This document shows, piece after piece, positions 34,485-43,841 of a stretch of 64,000 bases of DNA (the first letter of the stretch is position 1; each line of letters begins with the position of its first letter). The translations under genes were made by a program, and so were the position numbers. The DNA is from Litorilituus sediminis (GTDB taxonomy: Bacteria > Pseudomonadota > Gammaproteobacteria > Enterobacterales > Alteromonadaceae). The stretch lies in the NCBI RefSeq assembly GCF_004295665.1, contig NZ_CP034759.1, forward strand, positions 124,001 through 188,000, given 5' to 3'. The notes under the pieces were generated by a model that was not told the DNA's origin, ran no database searches, and saw nothing but the letters and a program-made list of their open reading frames with translations.

Positions 34485-36848
34485 TTAAGGCATCCACGAA
34501 TAACTTAATTTAGTGAAGAAGGTTCGTTTTTCTCGCGTTAGTTTACTTAGCTCATCGTCTTGAAAGCTACTATCTGAGTAACCTAAGAAAAACACGGTTT
34601 GTGGATTAAGTTTATACGCATATAGCAGTTGAGTGGATAAATAATTGTTTTTTTCTGATACCGCGATATGCGGATTATTATGTGGGTTTCTATCTATATT
34701 GGTATACACCATGCTGAGCTTGATATAGCTTTGCACATCAAATTGATATGAAAGTCTTAAGTCAGTTAGGTTAGCGGTATAAACGTTATCACTGTATTGT
34801 CTATTTTCGTTGTCAGCATCAAGCTGACTATAGGTTTGACTTAAGTCGAGCTCTAAGTGCTTGGTAATATGCCAAGTAACATTAGTCGCCACTTCTGTTA
34901 ATTCACCTAAGCGATCATTGTTGTAATCTATTTTGTCACCTAAGGTGAGATCAACATAAAAGAATAGTCGGGCATGAGGTTGTGCTTCAGCAAATATGTT
35001 CAGTTGATTTTCTGTGAAGGTGGTGGTGTTGCCCTCAATTGCTAACGAGCTATCGTCATGTCTTAAGCCTACTTTATCGGCATTGCTTAAGGTAATATCA
35101 AGAAAAAGCTGTTTCGGGCCATCTATTTCAAAGTTAGTGCTGATATAACGCTCAATAAACTCACCATTTTCATTATGGTGTAAGTGCCAATTACCCGAAA
35201 GTTTTGCTTCTTGCCAAAGACTGTTTTGCTCAGCGTAGAATAACCGTGACAGCCTAGCTTGTGATTTTTGCAAATCAACTTTTGGCATATAACCTAAATC
35301 AGCGCGAAAGTTTTTACCGATATTTTCATGGCCTAAGTGAGCTTGCCAGTATTCAGAGTCGTGATTAAAGTCGAGCTTATAAGTTTGGTCGCTAAATTCA
35401 CCTTCGCAATCACTGTCTAGGCAAAAGCTTTTATATAAGTCATCTGGGTATTGCGTGCTGGAGGTTAAAAACTGTGCTCTCACGGCATTAGAGTCATTAA
35501 ACCGGTATTTGCCATCAAAACCTGCAACATAGTTATGGTAGTTATCAGATTCTCTGATGGTTGAAATAGCACCAAGTGAAAGGTCTTCATTATGATCGTA
35601 GCGATACCTTAAGGCAGCTGAATGACTGTCTTGTTTTAACGTGGCAATATCTGAGCTTAAATTGCCCGGCATAAAGAAGTTGGTTTCAGTATCATTGGTC
35701 ATAAATACACCGTAGCTGTGCTTTTGTGCTCGACCAGTAAATTTGGCCCCGTAGTCAGGAGCAACGATGTTTCGCGTGTAAACTAAATCATAATTAGACT
35801 TAAAGTAATCGCTGTTATCTAAAAAGAAGGCACGCTTTTCATCGTAAAATAACGAAAAGGTTTTATTAATACTTAATTGACCCGCATCAGCTTCAACGGT
35901 GGAAAAGTCAGGATTGATTGTGGCGTTTAAAGAGTTGTTTGCATCAATACCCCAGCGTAAATCTAAGCCTGCCGCCATGTCGTTATCATCTTGCCACTGA
36001 CTATTGGGAGCATAGATATCTTTAGTTTGATTTTTGCTGGCGGTAACGGCTGGTGTTAAGCGAATATTATTGCCAGTTTCAGCATTAGCAAAACCAACGG
36101 CCTCGGGGTATTGGCAAAGCCAGCAGGGGTTATCTCTATCAAGCGGCGTATGTGAGATTCGTAAGGTAGTTTCTCTTGGGTAAATACGCAGTAGCTCAAT
36201 CGCCCATTGCTTTTCTTTGCCGTCTTCTTCAAAGTTGAGAATATTGTAGGGGATAGCAATTTCTACTTGATAACCACGTTCAGTGATTTTGCCATAGGAA
36301 TACCAAATACCATCCCATAAATCATTGGCTTCACCGGTAATTTCATTAAAAATAGCATCGTTTTGTACACCCATAGGGTTAACAAAAAATTCGTAGTTTA
36401 AGCGGCGGTTATTATGGGTATCGAGTTTTATGCCAACAATATCATCAGACCATTTTGTGTCTCGATCACCTAAAAAACCTTGAATTTTTTCAGGCTCAGG
36501 ATCATCGGCAATAAAGGCAATGTAGAGATATTTACCATTTTCAATGATTTTGGCTTCGGTGTTTATTGGGCTGGGCAAATTTTGCCACGGACTATTAACT
36601 AAATTAAGCGATACGGTATTGGCTTGTTGCCAAATGGCATCATCTAATTCGCCGTCTAAGGTAATTTCTTGGGCTAGATAGGGAACGCTAATATTACCTG
36701 AGCCGATAACGGCTAAATTTTTGCTCTCTAAATTCTCGCTTTCTATATTACTCTTGCTTGGTGAAGGCTCTTGGGCAAAACTAGTTGGTATTGAGCATAA
36801 AAAGCCACAAAGTAGCAGAGGTAAGCTATAACTGCTTAGCTTGTACAT
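34485..36848 (-). CDS. CBM9-like / DUF5916 outer-membrane protein, copy 1
   Basis: This 787-residue exported protein has a signal peptide ending near SFA-QEP. A family-9 carbohydrate-binding-like (DOMON) domain (about 50–240) carries ITLDGELDDAIWQQA, LNYEFFVNPMGVQND and LWDGIWYSYGKIT. A long DUF5916-type beta-rich region (about 265–787) has TINPDFSTVEADAG and FFLDNSDYF and ends in aromatic-terminated strands. It is probably an outer-membrane barrel; the ligand is unknown. GGAAG precedes the ATG. It is a tandem paralog of the next gene upstream, with related architecture throughout. Confidence 0.82.
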   Translation of the reverse strand: MYKLSSYSLPLLLCGFLCSIPTSFAQEPSPSKSNIESENLESKNLAVIGSGNISVPYLAQEITLDGELDDAIWQQANTVSLNLVNSPWQNLPSPINTEAKIIENGKYLYIAFIADDPEPEKIQGFLGDRDTKWSDDIVGIKLDTHNNRRLNYEFFVNPMGVQNDAIFNEITGEANDLWDGIWYSYGKITERGYQVEIAIPYNILNFEEDGKEKQWAIELLRIYPRETTLRISHTPLDRDNPCWLCQYPEAVGFANAETGNNIRLTPAVTASKNQTKDIYAPNSQWQDDNDMAAGLDLRWGIDANNSLNATINPDFSTVEADAGQLSINKTFSLFYDEKRAFFLDNSDYFKSNYDLVYTRNIVAPDYGAKFTGRAQKHSYGVFMTNDTETNFFMPGNLSSDIATLKQDSHSAALRYRYDHNEDLSLGAISTIRESDNYHNYVAGFDGKYRFNDSNAVRAQFLTSSTQYPDDLYKSFCLDSDCEGEFSDQTYKLDFNHDSEYWQAHLGHENIGKNFRADLGYMPKVDLQKSQARLSRLFYAEQNSLWQEAKLSGNWHLHHNENGEFIERYISTNFEIDGPKQLFLDITLSNADKVGLRHDDSSLAIEGNTTTFTENQLNIFAEAQPHARLFFYVDLTLGDKIDYNNDRLGELTEVATNVTWHITKHLELDLSQTYSQLDADNENRQYSDNVYTANLTDLRLSYQFDVQSYIKLSMVYTNIDRNPHNNPHIAVSEKNNYLSTQLLYAYKLNPQTVFFLGYSDSSFQDDELSKLTREKRTFFTKLSYSWMP

Positions 36849-36936
36849 ATTTCTTCCATTAATTCTTATAGACTTGATTTTCTATCAAGTTGATTTCAGG
36901 ATAAATTGTTACAAATTTAAGCAGTTAAGACAATGT

Positions 36937-39297
36937 TTACTTAATCCAAGCATAACTGAGTTTTACAAAGGCTTTATGGCTATCTCTTGTTAAGTTGGCA
37001 AAGTCTTCTTCGCTATCTTGATGGCTAGAGTAACCTAAGTAAAACACCGTTTGTGGGTTTAGCTTATAGGCATAAAGCAATTCAGCCGAAAGGTCTTTGC
37101 TCTTAGCGGTGATATCATCGGGATCTTTGTATAGATAATTGTCAGCATTTCTATGAGTATTGTTGTAAATAACACTTAAACGTAAATAGCTCATGACATT
37201 AAATTGGTAGGTTGCTCTAATGTCGGTTAAGCGAGCAATGAAAACCTTGGCATTGTCAGCGTCTAGGCGTCGGTAGGTTTGTTTAAATTTAACTTCTAAA
37301 TGCTCGTTGATATTCCAGTTAATTCTTGGGCTAATTTGCTCTCGTTGACCTAGTCGGTTGTTACTATAGTCAATGGCATCTCCACCTGATAGGTTAATAT
37401 TTAAATATAAGCCAAGTATTGGCTTGATTTCAGCAAACAGTGACCACTGTTTTTCATTAAATAATGTTGTATTACCGTCGATGGCTAATGAACTTTTATC
37501 TATTCTACTGCCTACTTGCTCTCTATCTGTATATGATAAGCGAATGTATGACTCATACTTGGCGTTGAGCTGGGCATTGATATCAAACTCTCGCTCGAGT
37601 AATTCACCAGCATCGTTATGGCTGATGTCCCAGTCTGAGTAAACCTTGAACTTAGTCCACCATTGGCCTTCATCTGCATACCAGCGGCGGTCACCGCCAA
37701 TAACAAATTTATTAAAGTCAACTCGTGGCATAAAGCCTAAATCACCACGGAAATCAGCATTTTGTTTATTAAAACGAGTAAAGTAATGCCAAGCGCTGTC
37801 AGTGTGAGTAAAACTTGCTTTATAGGCATAACCACTAAAAGGTTGATCATCCATCGCTCTAAGCGCAGGTTCATTATAGGTACACTCATTTAGATCACAG
37901 TTTTCTTTTTGCTCAATAACTTGGCAATCTTCTTCATTATCAATGTCGCAAAATTGCTGGAAAAAGTTAGTAGGGTACTGGGTGTTTGAGTGCAAAAATT
38001 GAAACTTGGCGACATCTTCTGTATTGAAACGAATTTGACCATCGGCTCCGTTTACCAGGTTGTGGTAGTCTTTAGCACTACGATAAGTGCTTATCCAACC
38101 TAAGGTGATATCGTCATTATAGTTATTTTGGTAGCGTAAAGCGCTTGCTTTAGATTTACCATCAATTGTCGCAATAGAAGAGGCTCTATTACCAGGAACA
38201 AGTATATTGGTGTCGCTATCATCGGTAATAAAAAAGCCTAATGAGTGCTTATTATGACGACCAGTAAGTTTCGCACCATAGTTTGGTGCATTGATATTAC
38301 GGGTGTATACCAAGTTGTAGTTAGAGTCAAAGTAGTCAGCGTTATCGAGAAAAAACGGCCTTTTCTCTTCATTAAATAGGGCAAAGTTATTATTGATATT
38401 TAAGCGCGCATTATCACTTTCTACCGTGGAAAAGTCAGGATTAATGGTTGCATTTAATAGGATATCTGGTGTGATCCCCCAACGTATATCTAAACTGGCT
38501 TCAACATCATTTTCTTTATGCCAAAGCGTATCATCGTCATCATCAAGTGTTTCACTGCTGCTAGCTACAAGTGAAGGCGTTATCATTAAATTGCTGCCTT
38601 GCTTTGCTTGAGCAAAGCCTTGTGCTTTTGCTAATTGACAAATTTCACAGCTGTTACCACGATCAAGCTTAATATTAGAGATGCGCAGGTTTTGCTCTCT
38701 AGGGAAAAAGCGCATTAATTCTATACCCCAAGTTTGTTGAGGTAATTTATCGTTAAAATTTAACATTCTTAACGGCAGCGCCACTTCTACAATGTAGCCT
38801 GTTGAAGTGATTTTACCTGCGCTTTGCCAAATACCATCCCATGAGTCACTCTCTTTTTTAGTGATTTCATTTTCAATACCGTCAATTTGTACCCCGAGAG
38901 GGTTGACTAAAAATCGATAGGCGCTTCGCTGTTCGTTATAGGTGTCTAGCTTTATACCAACGAGATCATTGCCCCATGCTTTATCTCTGTCTTTTAAAAA
39001 GGCGCGTATTTGCTCAGGATCAGGATCTTGTGCAATAAATGCTAAATAGAAGGTGCTGCCATCTTCCATTAATAAGGCTTCGGTGCTGATAGGGCTAGGC
39101 GTATTATCGTATGGGCGAGTAACAATATTTAATTGCACTTTAGTAGCACTTTGCCATGCAACTTCATCAAGGTTGGCATCTATATTAATGGTATCTTGTA
39201 TGCGAGCTATGTGAATTGGTGACTGTGCTTGGGCACTAACAAATAAGGAAAAGCAAAGCGTAAAAAGTACCACGAGTTTTTTACTATGAGCAAACAT
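36937..39297 (-). CDS. CBM9-like / DUF5916 outer-membrane protein, copy 2
   Basis: This 786-residue paralog of the adjacent gene has a signal peptide (ending SAQA), the CBM9-like domain (INIDANLDEVAWQSA, RFLVNPLGVQIDGI, SWDGIWQSAGKIT) and the DUF5916 barrel (TINPDFSTVESDNA, RPFFLDNADYF). It has a cysteine-rich insertion at about 460–490 that copy 1 matches only partly. The ATG at 39297 with GGAG five bases upstream is chosen over the TTG before it. It lies 88 bp upstream of copy 1, and the pair plus the META lipoprotein probably form an operon. Confidence 0.82.
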   Translation of the reverse strand: MFAHSKKLVVLFTLCFSLFVSAQAQSPIHIARIQDTINIDANLDEVAWQSATKVQLNIVTRPYDNTPSPISTEALLMEDGSTFYLAFIAQDPDPEQIRAFLKDRDKAWGNDLVGIKLDTYNEQRSAYRFLVNPLGVQIDGIENEITKKESDSWDGIWQSAGKITSTGYIVEVALPLRMLNFNDKLPQQTWGIELMRFFPREQNLRISNIKLDRGNSCEICQLAKAQGFAQAKQGSNLMITPSLVASSSETLDDDDDTLWHKENDVEASLDIRWGITPDILLNATINPDFSTVESDNARLNINNNFALFNEEKRPFFLDNADYFDSNYNLVYTRNINAPNYGAKLTGRHNKHSLGFFITDDSDTNILVPGNRASSIATIDGKSKASALRYQNNYNDDITLGWISTYRSAKDYHNLVNGADGQIRFNTEDVAKFQFLHSNTQYPTNFFQQFCDIDNEEDCQVIEQKENCDLNECTYNEPALRAMDDQPFSGYAYKASFTHTDSAWHYFTRFNKQNADFRGDLGFMPRVDFNKFVIGGDRRWYADEGQWWTKFKVYSDWDISHNDAGELLEREFDINAQLNAKYESYIRLSYTDREQVGSRIDKSSLAIDGNTTLFNEKQWSLFAEIKPILGLYLNINLSGGDAIDYSNNRLGQREQISPRINWNINEHLEVKFKQTYRRLDADNAKVFIARLTDIRATYQFNVMSYLRLSVIYNNTHRNADNYLYKDPDDITAKSKDLSAELLYAYKLNPQTVFYLGYSSHQDSEEDFANLTRDSHKAFVKLSYAWIK

Positions 39298-39496
39298 CAA
39301 AGCTCCAATAAATTGACGGATATATGAAAATGAGAAAAACGTTAACGCATGTTGTTTAATGTAACAGTTGATGTCAAAAAAAAAGCGATAACTGGTTGTT
39401 TAATTAAGATTAAGCGTTTTTTGACTATTTTATCCTTAACCCCATAGGTGAGTTAACGTATAATTTTTCTTACTTATCCTTGGAAGCTGTAAATAA

Positions 39497-40213
39497 ATGC
39501 CATTTTCTATCATAGACCTCTTCGCCCTTGCTGTATTTATTCTCTCATGGCTTGGCTATACAATATTTGCCCGTAAAAAAGCGAAAACAACCGATTGCAT
39601 TGCCCGTTCATTACATCAGCACCGTATTCATTGGATGTATGAAGTGGTTACCCGAGAAATTAGAGTGGGTGAGGCTGCTTTATTGGCAAATTTAGAGCGC
39701 AACATTGCTTTTTTTGCCTCAAGTACTTTGCTGATTTTAGCCGGTCTATTTACCTTATTTGCTAAAATTGAAACCTTAGAAAATGTGATTGCCTCTTTAC
39801 CCTTTGCTGATTATCCAAGTCATTTAGCGATTCAATTAAAACTCGGTTTGTTGGCATTTATTTTTGTCTTATCATTTTTCCAGTTTACCTGGTCTATGAG
39901 GCAGTATGGCTTTTTAAATGTCATGATAGGTGCAACCCCGATAGATTTAGCCGGGCAGAATGAAAACTTAAAGGCTTATGCTAAGCAAATGGCTGTGGTG
40001 CAAGATCAAGCGGCTCATTCTTATAATTACGGCTTGCGTTCTTATTATTTTGCCTTAGCAGCTATGTGCTGGTTTTTTCATCCGGTATTATTAATGATAA
40101 TGAGCCTGTGGGTTGTTTATACTTTATATACACGAGAATTTAACTCTAAAGCGGTTAGGGCAATCACAGTAGGGCAAAGAATTCTTCATCAAGAAAGAGA
40201 AAGTCAGCAGTAA
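39497..40213 (+). CDS. DUF599 membrane protein
   Basis: This 238-residue inner-membrane protein has about four helices: one at the N-terminus, two in the middle and one or two near 175–210. It matches the DUF599 pattern (SWLGYTIFARKKA, LLANLERNIAFFASSTLLILAG, FQFTWSMRQYGFLNVMIGATP). The function is unknown. It heads a compact plus-strand cluster with the DUF2919 gene (4 bp on), dnaQ and the TIGR03503-like gene. Confidence 0.82.
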   Translation: MPFSIIDLFALAVFILSWLGYTIFARKKAKTTDCIARSLHQHRIHWMYEVVTREIRVGEAALLANLERNIAFFASSTLLILAGLFTLFAKIETLENVIASLPFADYPSHLAIQLKLGLLAFIFVLSFFQFTWSMRQYGFLNVMIGATPIDLAGQNENLKAYAKQMAVVQDQAAHSYNYGLRSYYFALAAMCWFFHPVLLMIMSLWVVYTLYTREFNSKAVRAITVGQRILHQERESQQ

Positions 40214-40217
40214 TCAC

Positions 40218-40715
40218 GTGAAAGCAAGTGCAAATAAATACCAAGACTACAGTGTTAATGACTTTGATAAGTTTGATTGCTTAAAGTTATCAAAACGTTT
40301 TTATCTGACATTAATTTTTATTTTACGTGGTTATTTAGTTTGGCTGATGTCAGTGACTAATATGCGTGATAGAGTTGCCACAATTGAATGGTTATATCCA
40401 GAGAAAAATTTATTTTTCTTGAGCCTAGCCTCAGGAGTGCTCGGGTTATTTGTAGCACTGATATTAAGTTTAAGAAAACCTGATGCGCCAACTTGGGTGA
40501 AAGCTTGTTGGTCACATTGTCGAGCTATTTTAGTTATTGCTTTATTATTTGATTTGCTCATTAACCTTATTGCTTTTTATGTATGGCAATTACAATCGAT
40601 TAGTTGGTTAATAACGCAAGGCGTGATAGTAGTAACTTTGATTACTGTTTGCTTTACCAGTAAACGAATTCAGTTAAATTTGGCAGAGTTTCCCGAGACG
40701 TTGCCAGAAAAATAA
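40218..40715 (+). CDS. DUF2919 (YfeZ-like) membrane protein
   Basis: This 165-residue inner-membrane protein with four helices resembles YfeZ/DUF2919 (YSVNDFDKFDCLKLSKRFYL at the start). The function is unknown. It starts with GTG only 4 bp after the DUF599 stop, so the two are probably cotranscribed and perhaps translationally coupled. Confidence 0.78.
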   Translation: MKASANKYQDYSVNDFDKFDCLKLSKRFYLTLIFILRGYLVWLMSVTNMRDRVATIEWLYPEKNLFFLSLASGVLGLFVALILSLRKPDAPTWVKACWSHCRAILVIALLFDLLINLIAFYVWQLQSISWLITQGVIVVTLITVCFTSKRIQLNLAEFPETLPEK

Positions 40716-40727
40716 AAGGTGTTAATA

Positions 40728-41498
40728 GTGACAAGTGTTGAACAGCAAGCAAATCAACAAGATGAACGATTAATTATTCTTGATACCGAGACGACAGGTA
40801 TCAATCCAAAAGAAGGACATCGAATCATTGAAATTGGTTGTGTCGAGATGATTAACCGTCAGCTGACTGGCCGAACTTATCATGCTTATATTAAACCGCT
40901 TGATCAACGCGGCCAAATGTTGGAAATGGAGCAAGAGGTTATAGATGTTCACGGTTTAACTAATGAGTTTCTTTTCGATAAGCCAGTGTTTGATGAAGTG
41001 GTACATGAGTTTATTGACTTTATTCGCGGTGCTGAACTTGTTATTCACAATGCAAAGTTTGACATTGGCTTTATGGATCATGAGTTTGCCATGTTTAATG
41101 CCCGTCATCGTAATCAAGCTGATGTACCTATGACGCATGATGTCTGTACCGTGACCGATACCTTACACGTGTCTAAAGATGAATTTGGCTCACCTAAAAC
41201 ACTTGATTATTTAGCGAGATTTTACAAAGTAGATAAGTTGGTTGATCGTACTTATCACGGGGCATTAATTGATGCTCAGCTGCTTGCCTTTGTTTATATT
41301 GAAATGACGCGTAAGCAGTCGGCGCTTAATTTATCGGTAGGTGAATCAAATGCACAAGATGCCGATGCAATACGTCGCGTTAGTGAAAATAGGAATAAAT
41401 TAAAGATTGTTGCTGCATCTGCCGATGAATTAATAGCACACAAAGAACGTCTTGATATTGTAAGAGAAAAAGGGGGAGAGCCACTTTGGAAGAGCTAA
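40728..41498 (+). CDS. dnaQ: DNA polymerase III epsilon subunit (3'–5' exonuclease)
   Basis: DnaQ proofreads replication errors as part of the polymerase III core. The 256-residue protein has ExoI LDTETTG (catalytic D19 and E21), ExoII IHNAKFDIGFMD, and ExoIII HGALIDAQLLAFVY. A C-terminal tail binds the alpha subunit. No ATG is available. The GTG at 40728 has AAAAGG at good spacing and is preferred to the GTG at 40719, which overlaps that site. rnhA, the usual neighbour of dnaQ, is absent. Here dnaQ follows DUF2919 and overlaps the next gene by 13 bp. Confidence 0.94.
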   Translation: MTSVEQQANQQDERLIILDTETTGINPKEGHRIIEIGCVEMINRQLTGRTYHAYIKPLDQRGQMLEMEQEVIDVHGLTNEFLFDKPVFDEVVHEFIDFIRGAELVIHNAKFDIGFMDHEFAMFNARHRNQADVPMTHDVCTVTDTLHVSKDEFGSPKTLDYLARFYKVDKLVDRTYHGALIDAQLLAFVYIEMTRKQSALNLSVGESNAQDADAIRRVSENRNKLKIVAASADELIAHKERLDIVREKGGEPLWKS

Positions 41499-42820
41499 AG
41501 CGCATTAATTTTACTCGCAAGGTAATGCGGTGCTTACTTAGTAGTAGTTTCCTTGCCTCATTTTCCTTATTTTGTGCAACGCCTACAGAGCAAACGTTTG
41601 ATACTGCACAAGTGGAGTATTATCAAAACGATAACAAAACCAACCAAATCCCTTATTTTGATAACCGCTTTCGTATCGATGGTGAGCTAGAAGAAATTAC
41701 GCTTATTTTTTATCGTAAAAGCGGTAGTGTCCCAATTATTTTAGTACGGCCTGACGGCAGTAAGATTAGGGTCAATAATATTGATCATGACACAGTGCAG
41801 TGGTATGACGATCGCACTTTTGACATGATTAAAATTAAAAAACCCATGCCGGGGCCATGGCAGGCCATTGGTGATATTTTACCTAATAGCCAAATCTTAG
41901 TCGTTTCTGATGTGGTTATTAAAGTAAAACCTTTACCTGAAATTGTTTTTTCTGGCGAAACACTGAAAGTAGAAGGACAACTCTTTAATGGTGATAAGAC
42001 GATTGATAGCCCAAGTTTTAGGGAAGTCGTTAAGCTCGATGTTAACTTTTACAGTACCAATAATGCCAGTTATGAAAACTTTGGTGCTGACGCAATTAAA
42101 GTTACCTCGTTTCGTGATGATGGCCGAGGCTTAGATGAGTATGCTAATGACAGTACCTTTACTGGGGAGTTCGTACTAAATTTTGCCCCCGGAGAGTGGC
42201 AGCCTGTCTATCTTGTAAAATTGCCAATGGCGACCCGTGAGTTAAGGCAAACGCCAATTATGCTACATAAAACGCCTGTTGAAATTTCCGTTAAGCAATC
42301 CGATAACGAAGAGACTCCACATCAACTCAATTTAACAATTGATAGTACCTTTGTTGATCCTGATAGTTTGGTCTTTCAAGGAAAAGTTACTTTTCCTGAT
42401 AGGCAGGTCGAACCTTTTTCAATTATGGATGAGAAAGGCAATACCAGAGAGAAAGATTTTACTTACACCGAACCTGGTATTTATCGTATCAATATGAGCG
42501 CATTTGGCAAAACAATCGCTGGCAGAGAGTTTCGTTTGGTGGTGCCTGAGTTTACTTTTCATGTTAAGCCAACCGCAGAGCAAGCAGAGGCTATGCTGTT
42601 ATCAGAAAGTGATTTAACCGATACCGGTGCTGATATGTCACAAGAGGCCATAACTGATATGGCAGTAGAAGAGCCGTTAGTTGTTGAGCAAAAGCCTGAA
42701 TTAAACGAGCAAAGCCGATTATTAATCATCGCTGGCGGTAACGCTATTATCATTGCATTAGCATTTGCCGTGTTTATTTTTATTAAGCGAAAGGGCAAGT
42801 CGAAAAAGATAAAGAAATAA
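41486..42820 (+). CDS. TIGR03503-like exported membrane protein
   Basis: This 444-residue protein has an N-terminal signal (about 15–31) and a C-terminal membrane helix (about 413–435) followed by a Lys-rich stop-transfer tail, so it is anchored in the inner membrane with its body in the periplasm. The body is beta-rich (IPYFDNRFRIDGELEEITL, PDGSKIRVNN). It resembles the conserved family TIGR03503 of marine gammaproteobacteria, whose function is unknown. The TTG start at 41486 has a strong GGGGGAG site upstream and overlaps dnaQ, suggesting coupling; an ATG at 41525 is the alternative. Confidence 0.75.
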   Translation: MEELKRINFTRKVMRCLLSSSFLASFSLFCATPTEQTFDTAQVEYYQNDNKTNQIPYFDNRFRIDGELEEITLIFYRKSGSVPIILVRPDGSKIRVNNIDHDTVQWYDDRTFDMIKIKKPMPGPWQAIGDILPNSQILVVSDVVIKVKPLPEIVFSGETLKVEGQLFNGDKTIDSPSFREVVKLDVNFYSTNNASYENFGADAIKVTSFRDDGRGLDEYANDSTFTGEFVLNFAPGEWQPVYLVKLPMATRELRQTPIMLHKTPVEISVKQSDNEETPHQLNLTIDSTFVDPDSLVFQGKVTFPDRQVEPFSIMDEKGNTREKDFTYTEPGIYRINMSAFGKTIAGREFRLVVPEFTFHVKPTAEQAEAMLLSESDLTDTGADMSQEAITDMAVEEPLVVEQKPELNEQSRLLIIAGGNAIIIALAFAVFIFIKRKGKSKKIKK

Positions 42821-42929
42821 CATTATCATTGTTTTTTATAGTGATAATGGAAAATAGGACAAAATTCGCTGTTAAAATCATCATTTTGATTAGCATTTGT
42901 CCATACAGTAATTTTTATTAAAAAAGTGG

Positions 42930-42958
42930 TTGACTGCGGCGTCTCTTAACCGTATTAT
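42930..42958 (+). promoter_or_regulatory. Promoter of the tRNA-Asp array
   Basis: TTGACT and TATTAT are separated by exactly 17 bp, about 45 bp before the first tRNA. The following bases (CTCGCCGC) form a GC-rich discriminator, as in stable-RNA promoters under stringent control. The regulation is inferred. Confidence 0.75.
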
Positions 42959-43003
42959 CTCGCCGCATTCAACGAGACGCTGTTGAATGTTAGCAAAGAT
43001 CGC

Positions 43004-43080
43004 GGAGTGGTAGTTCAGTTGGTTAGAATACCGGCCTGTCACGCCGGGGGTCGCGGGTTCGAGTCCCGTCCACTCCGCCA
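43004..43080 (+). tRNA. tRNA-Asp (GTC), copy 1
   Basis: This 77-nt gene has acceptor stem GGAGTGG/CCACTCC, D arm, anticodon loop CTGTCAC (anticodon GTC), a variable loop, the T arm with GGTTCGAGTCC, and encoded CCA. It is identical to the three copies that follow. Confidence 0.97.
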
Positions 43081-43144
43081 ATTTTGCATAATCATCATAA
43101 ATGATGCGAAGTAAGTTTCGTTAAAAACTTAACGCGAATAATGC

Positions 43145-43221
43145 GGAGTGGTAGTTCAGTTGGTTAGAATACCGGCCTGTCACGCCGGGGGTCGCGGGTT
43201 CGAGTCCCGTCCACTCCGCCA
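43145..43221 (+). tRNA. tRNA-Asp (GTC), copy 2
   Basis: This is an exact 77-nt copy of the first tRNA-Asp, 64 bp after it, with encoded CCA. The spacer before it is nearly identical to the next one. Confidence 0.97.
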
Positions 43222-43285
43222 ATTTTGCATAATCATCATAAATGATGCGAAGTAAGTTTCGTTAAAAACTTAACGCGAATAATGC

Positions 43286-43362
43286 GGAGTGGTAGTTCAG
43301 TTGGTTAGAATACCGGCCTGTCACGCCGGGGGTCGCGGGTTCGAGTCCCGTCCACTCCGCCA
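43286..43362 (+). tRNA. tRNA-Asp (GTC), copy 3
   Basis: This is an exact 77-nt copy with encoded CCA, lying one 141-bp repeat period after copy 2. Confidence 0.97.
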
Positions 43363-43424
43363 ATTTTGCATAATCATCATATATGATGCGAAGGAAGCTT
43401 CGTTAAATACTGTAAGCGAATAGC

Positions 43425-43501
43425 GGAGTGGTAGTTCAGTTGGTTAGAATACCGGCCTGTCACGCCGGGGGTCGCGGGTTCGAGTCCCGTCCACTCCGCC
43501 A
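43425..43501 (+). tRNA. tRNA-Asp (GTC), copy 4
   Basis: This is an exact 77-nt copy with encoded CCA. The spacer before it has diverged and is 2 bp shorter (period 139 bp), so it is probably the oldest flank of the array. Confidence 0.97.
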
Positions 43502-43841
43502 ATTTGTTTAAATCAATTAGTATTTCTTATTATATTCCCTCTTTATTGATTCATGCCCGTTTAGGGTTTTTCGTGTTTCTAGTCCATAAATTTATTGTTC
43601 AACTCTTAAGTACTTTTTTATTTTTGTTCAAGTGGTTGAGCTAGCTTTGCTTCACTTCAGTTAACTTCGTAAATCTTTCATCTTCAGTACTCGCTAATTT
43701 TTCTTTCATAACCGTTCATGAGAAATTGTTTTAGGTGTTCTTGTTTGTCTCATTTTAAAAAAAACTTGCATTAGTGGTACGACCAGTGTTTAATCAAGAC
43801 ATAATTATTCTTAAAGTCGTTTATATGAGTGGAGCTCATTT
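43502..43841. other. Non-coding gap between the tRNA array and the acyl-CoA dehydrogenase gene
   Basis: I see no gene in these 340 bp. No strong hairpin with a T-run follows the last tRNA. The 3' part holds the promoter region of the dehydrogenase gene, with a FadR-like palindrome at 43772–43788. Confidence 0.55.
43772..43788. promoter_or_regulatory. FadR-like operator upstream of the acyl-CoA dehydrogenase gene
   Basis: TAGTGGTACGACCAGTG matches the core of the gammaproteobacterial FadR site, which has TGGT and GACC half-sites around a short centre. It lies 53 bp before the start codon, next to a TTGCAT box. FadR represses fatty-acid degradation genes until acyl-CoA accumulates. The match is imperfect, and the regulator gene is not in the window. 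Confidence 0.45.

Larger units (their letters stand above)
43004..43501 (+). repeat. Tandem array of tRNA-Asp plus spacer, four units
   Basis: The period is 141, 141 and 139 bp. Both tRNA and spacer are repeated; spacers carry a CGAAGTAAGTTTCG-type hairpin that may help processing. The array probably grew by unequal recombination and is one transcript from the promoter at 42930. Confidence 0.9.

Noticed and set aside
42890..43081. Minus-strand frame of 63 codons starting MAEWTGLEPATPG
   Set aside because: It is the antisense of tRNA-Asp copy 1 and its promoter; such frames are a familiar annotation artefact.
43004..43501. CRISPR-like array because of the regular 141-bp period
   Set aside because: The repeated units are complete tRNA-Asp genes with near-identical spacers; a CRISPR array has short repeats and unique spacers. 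No CRISPR array or cas gene was seen anywhere in the window.
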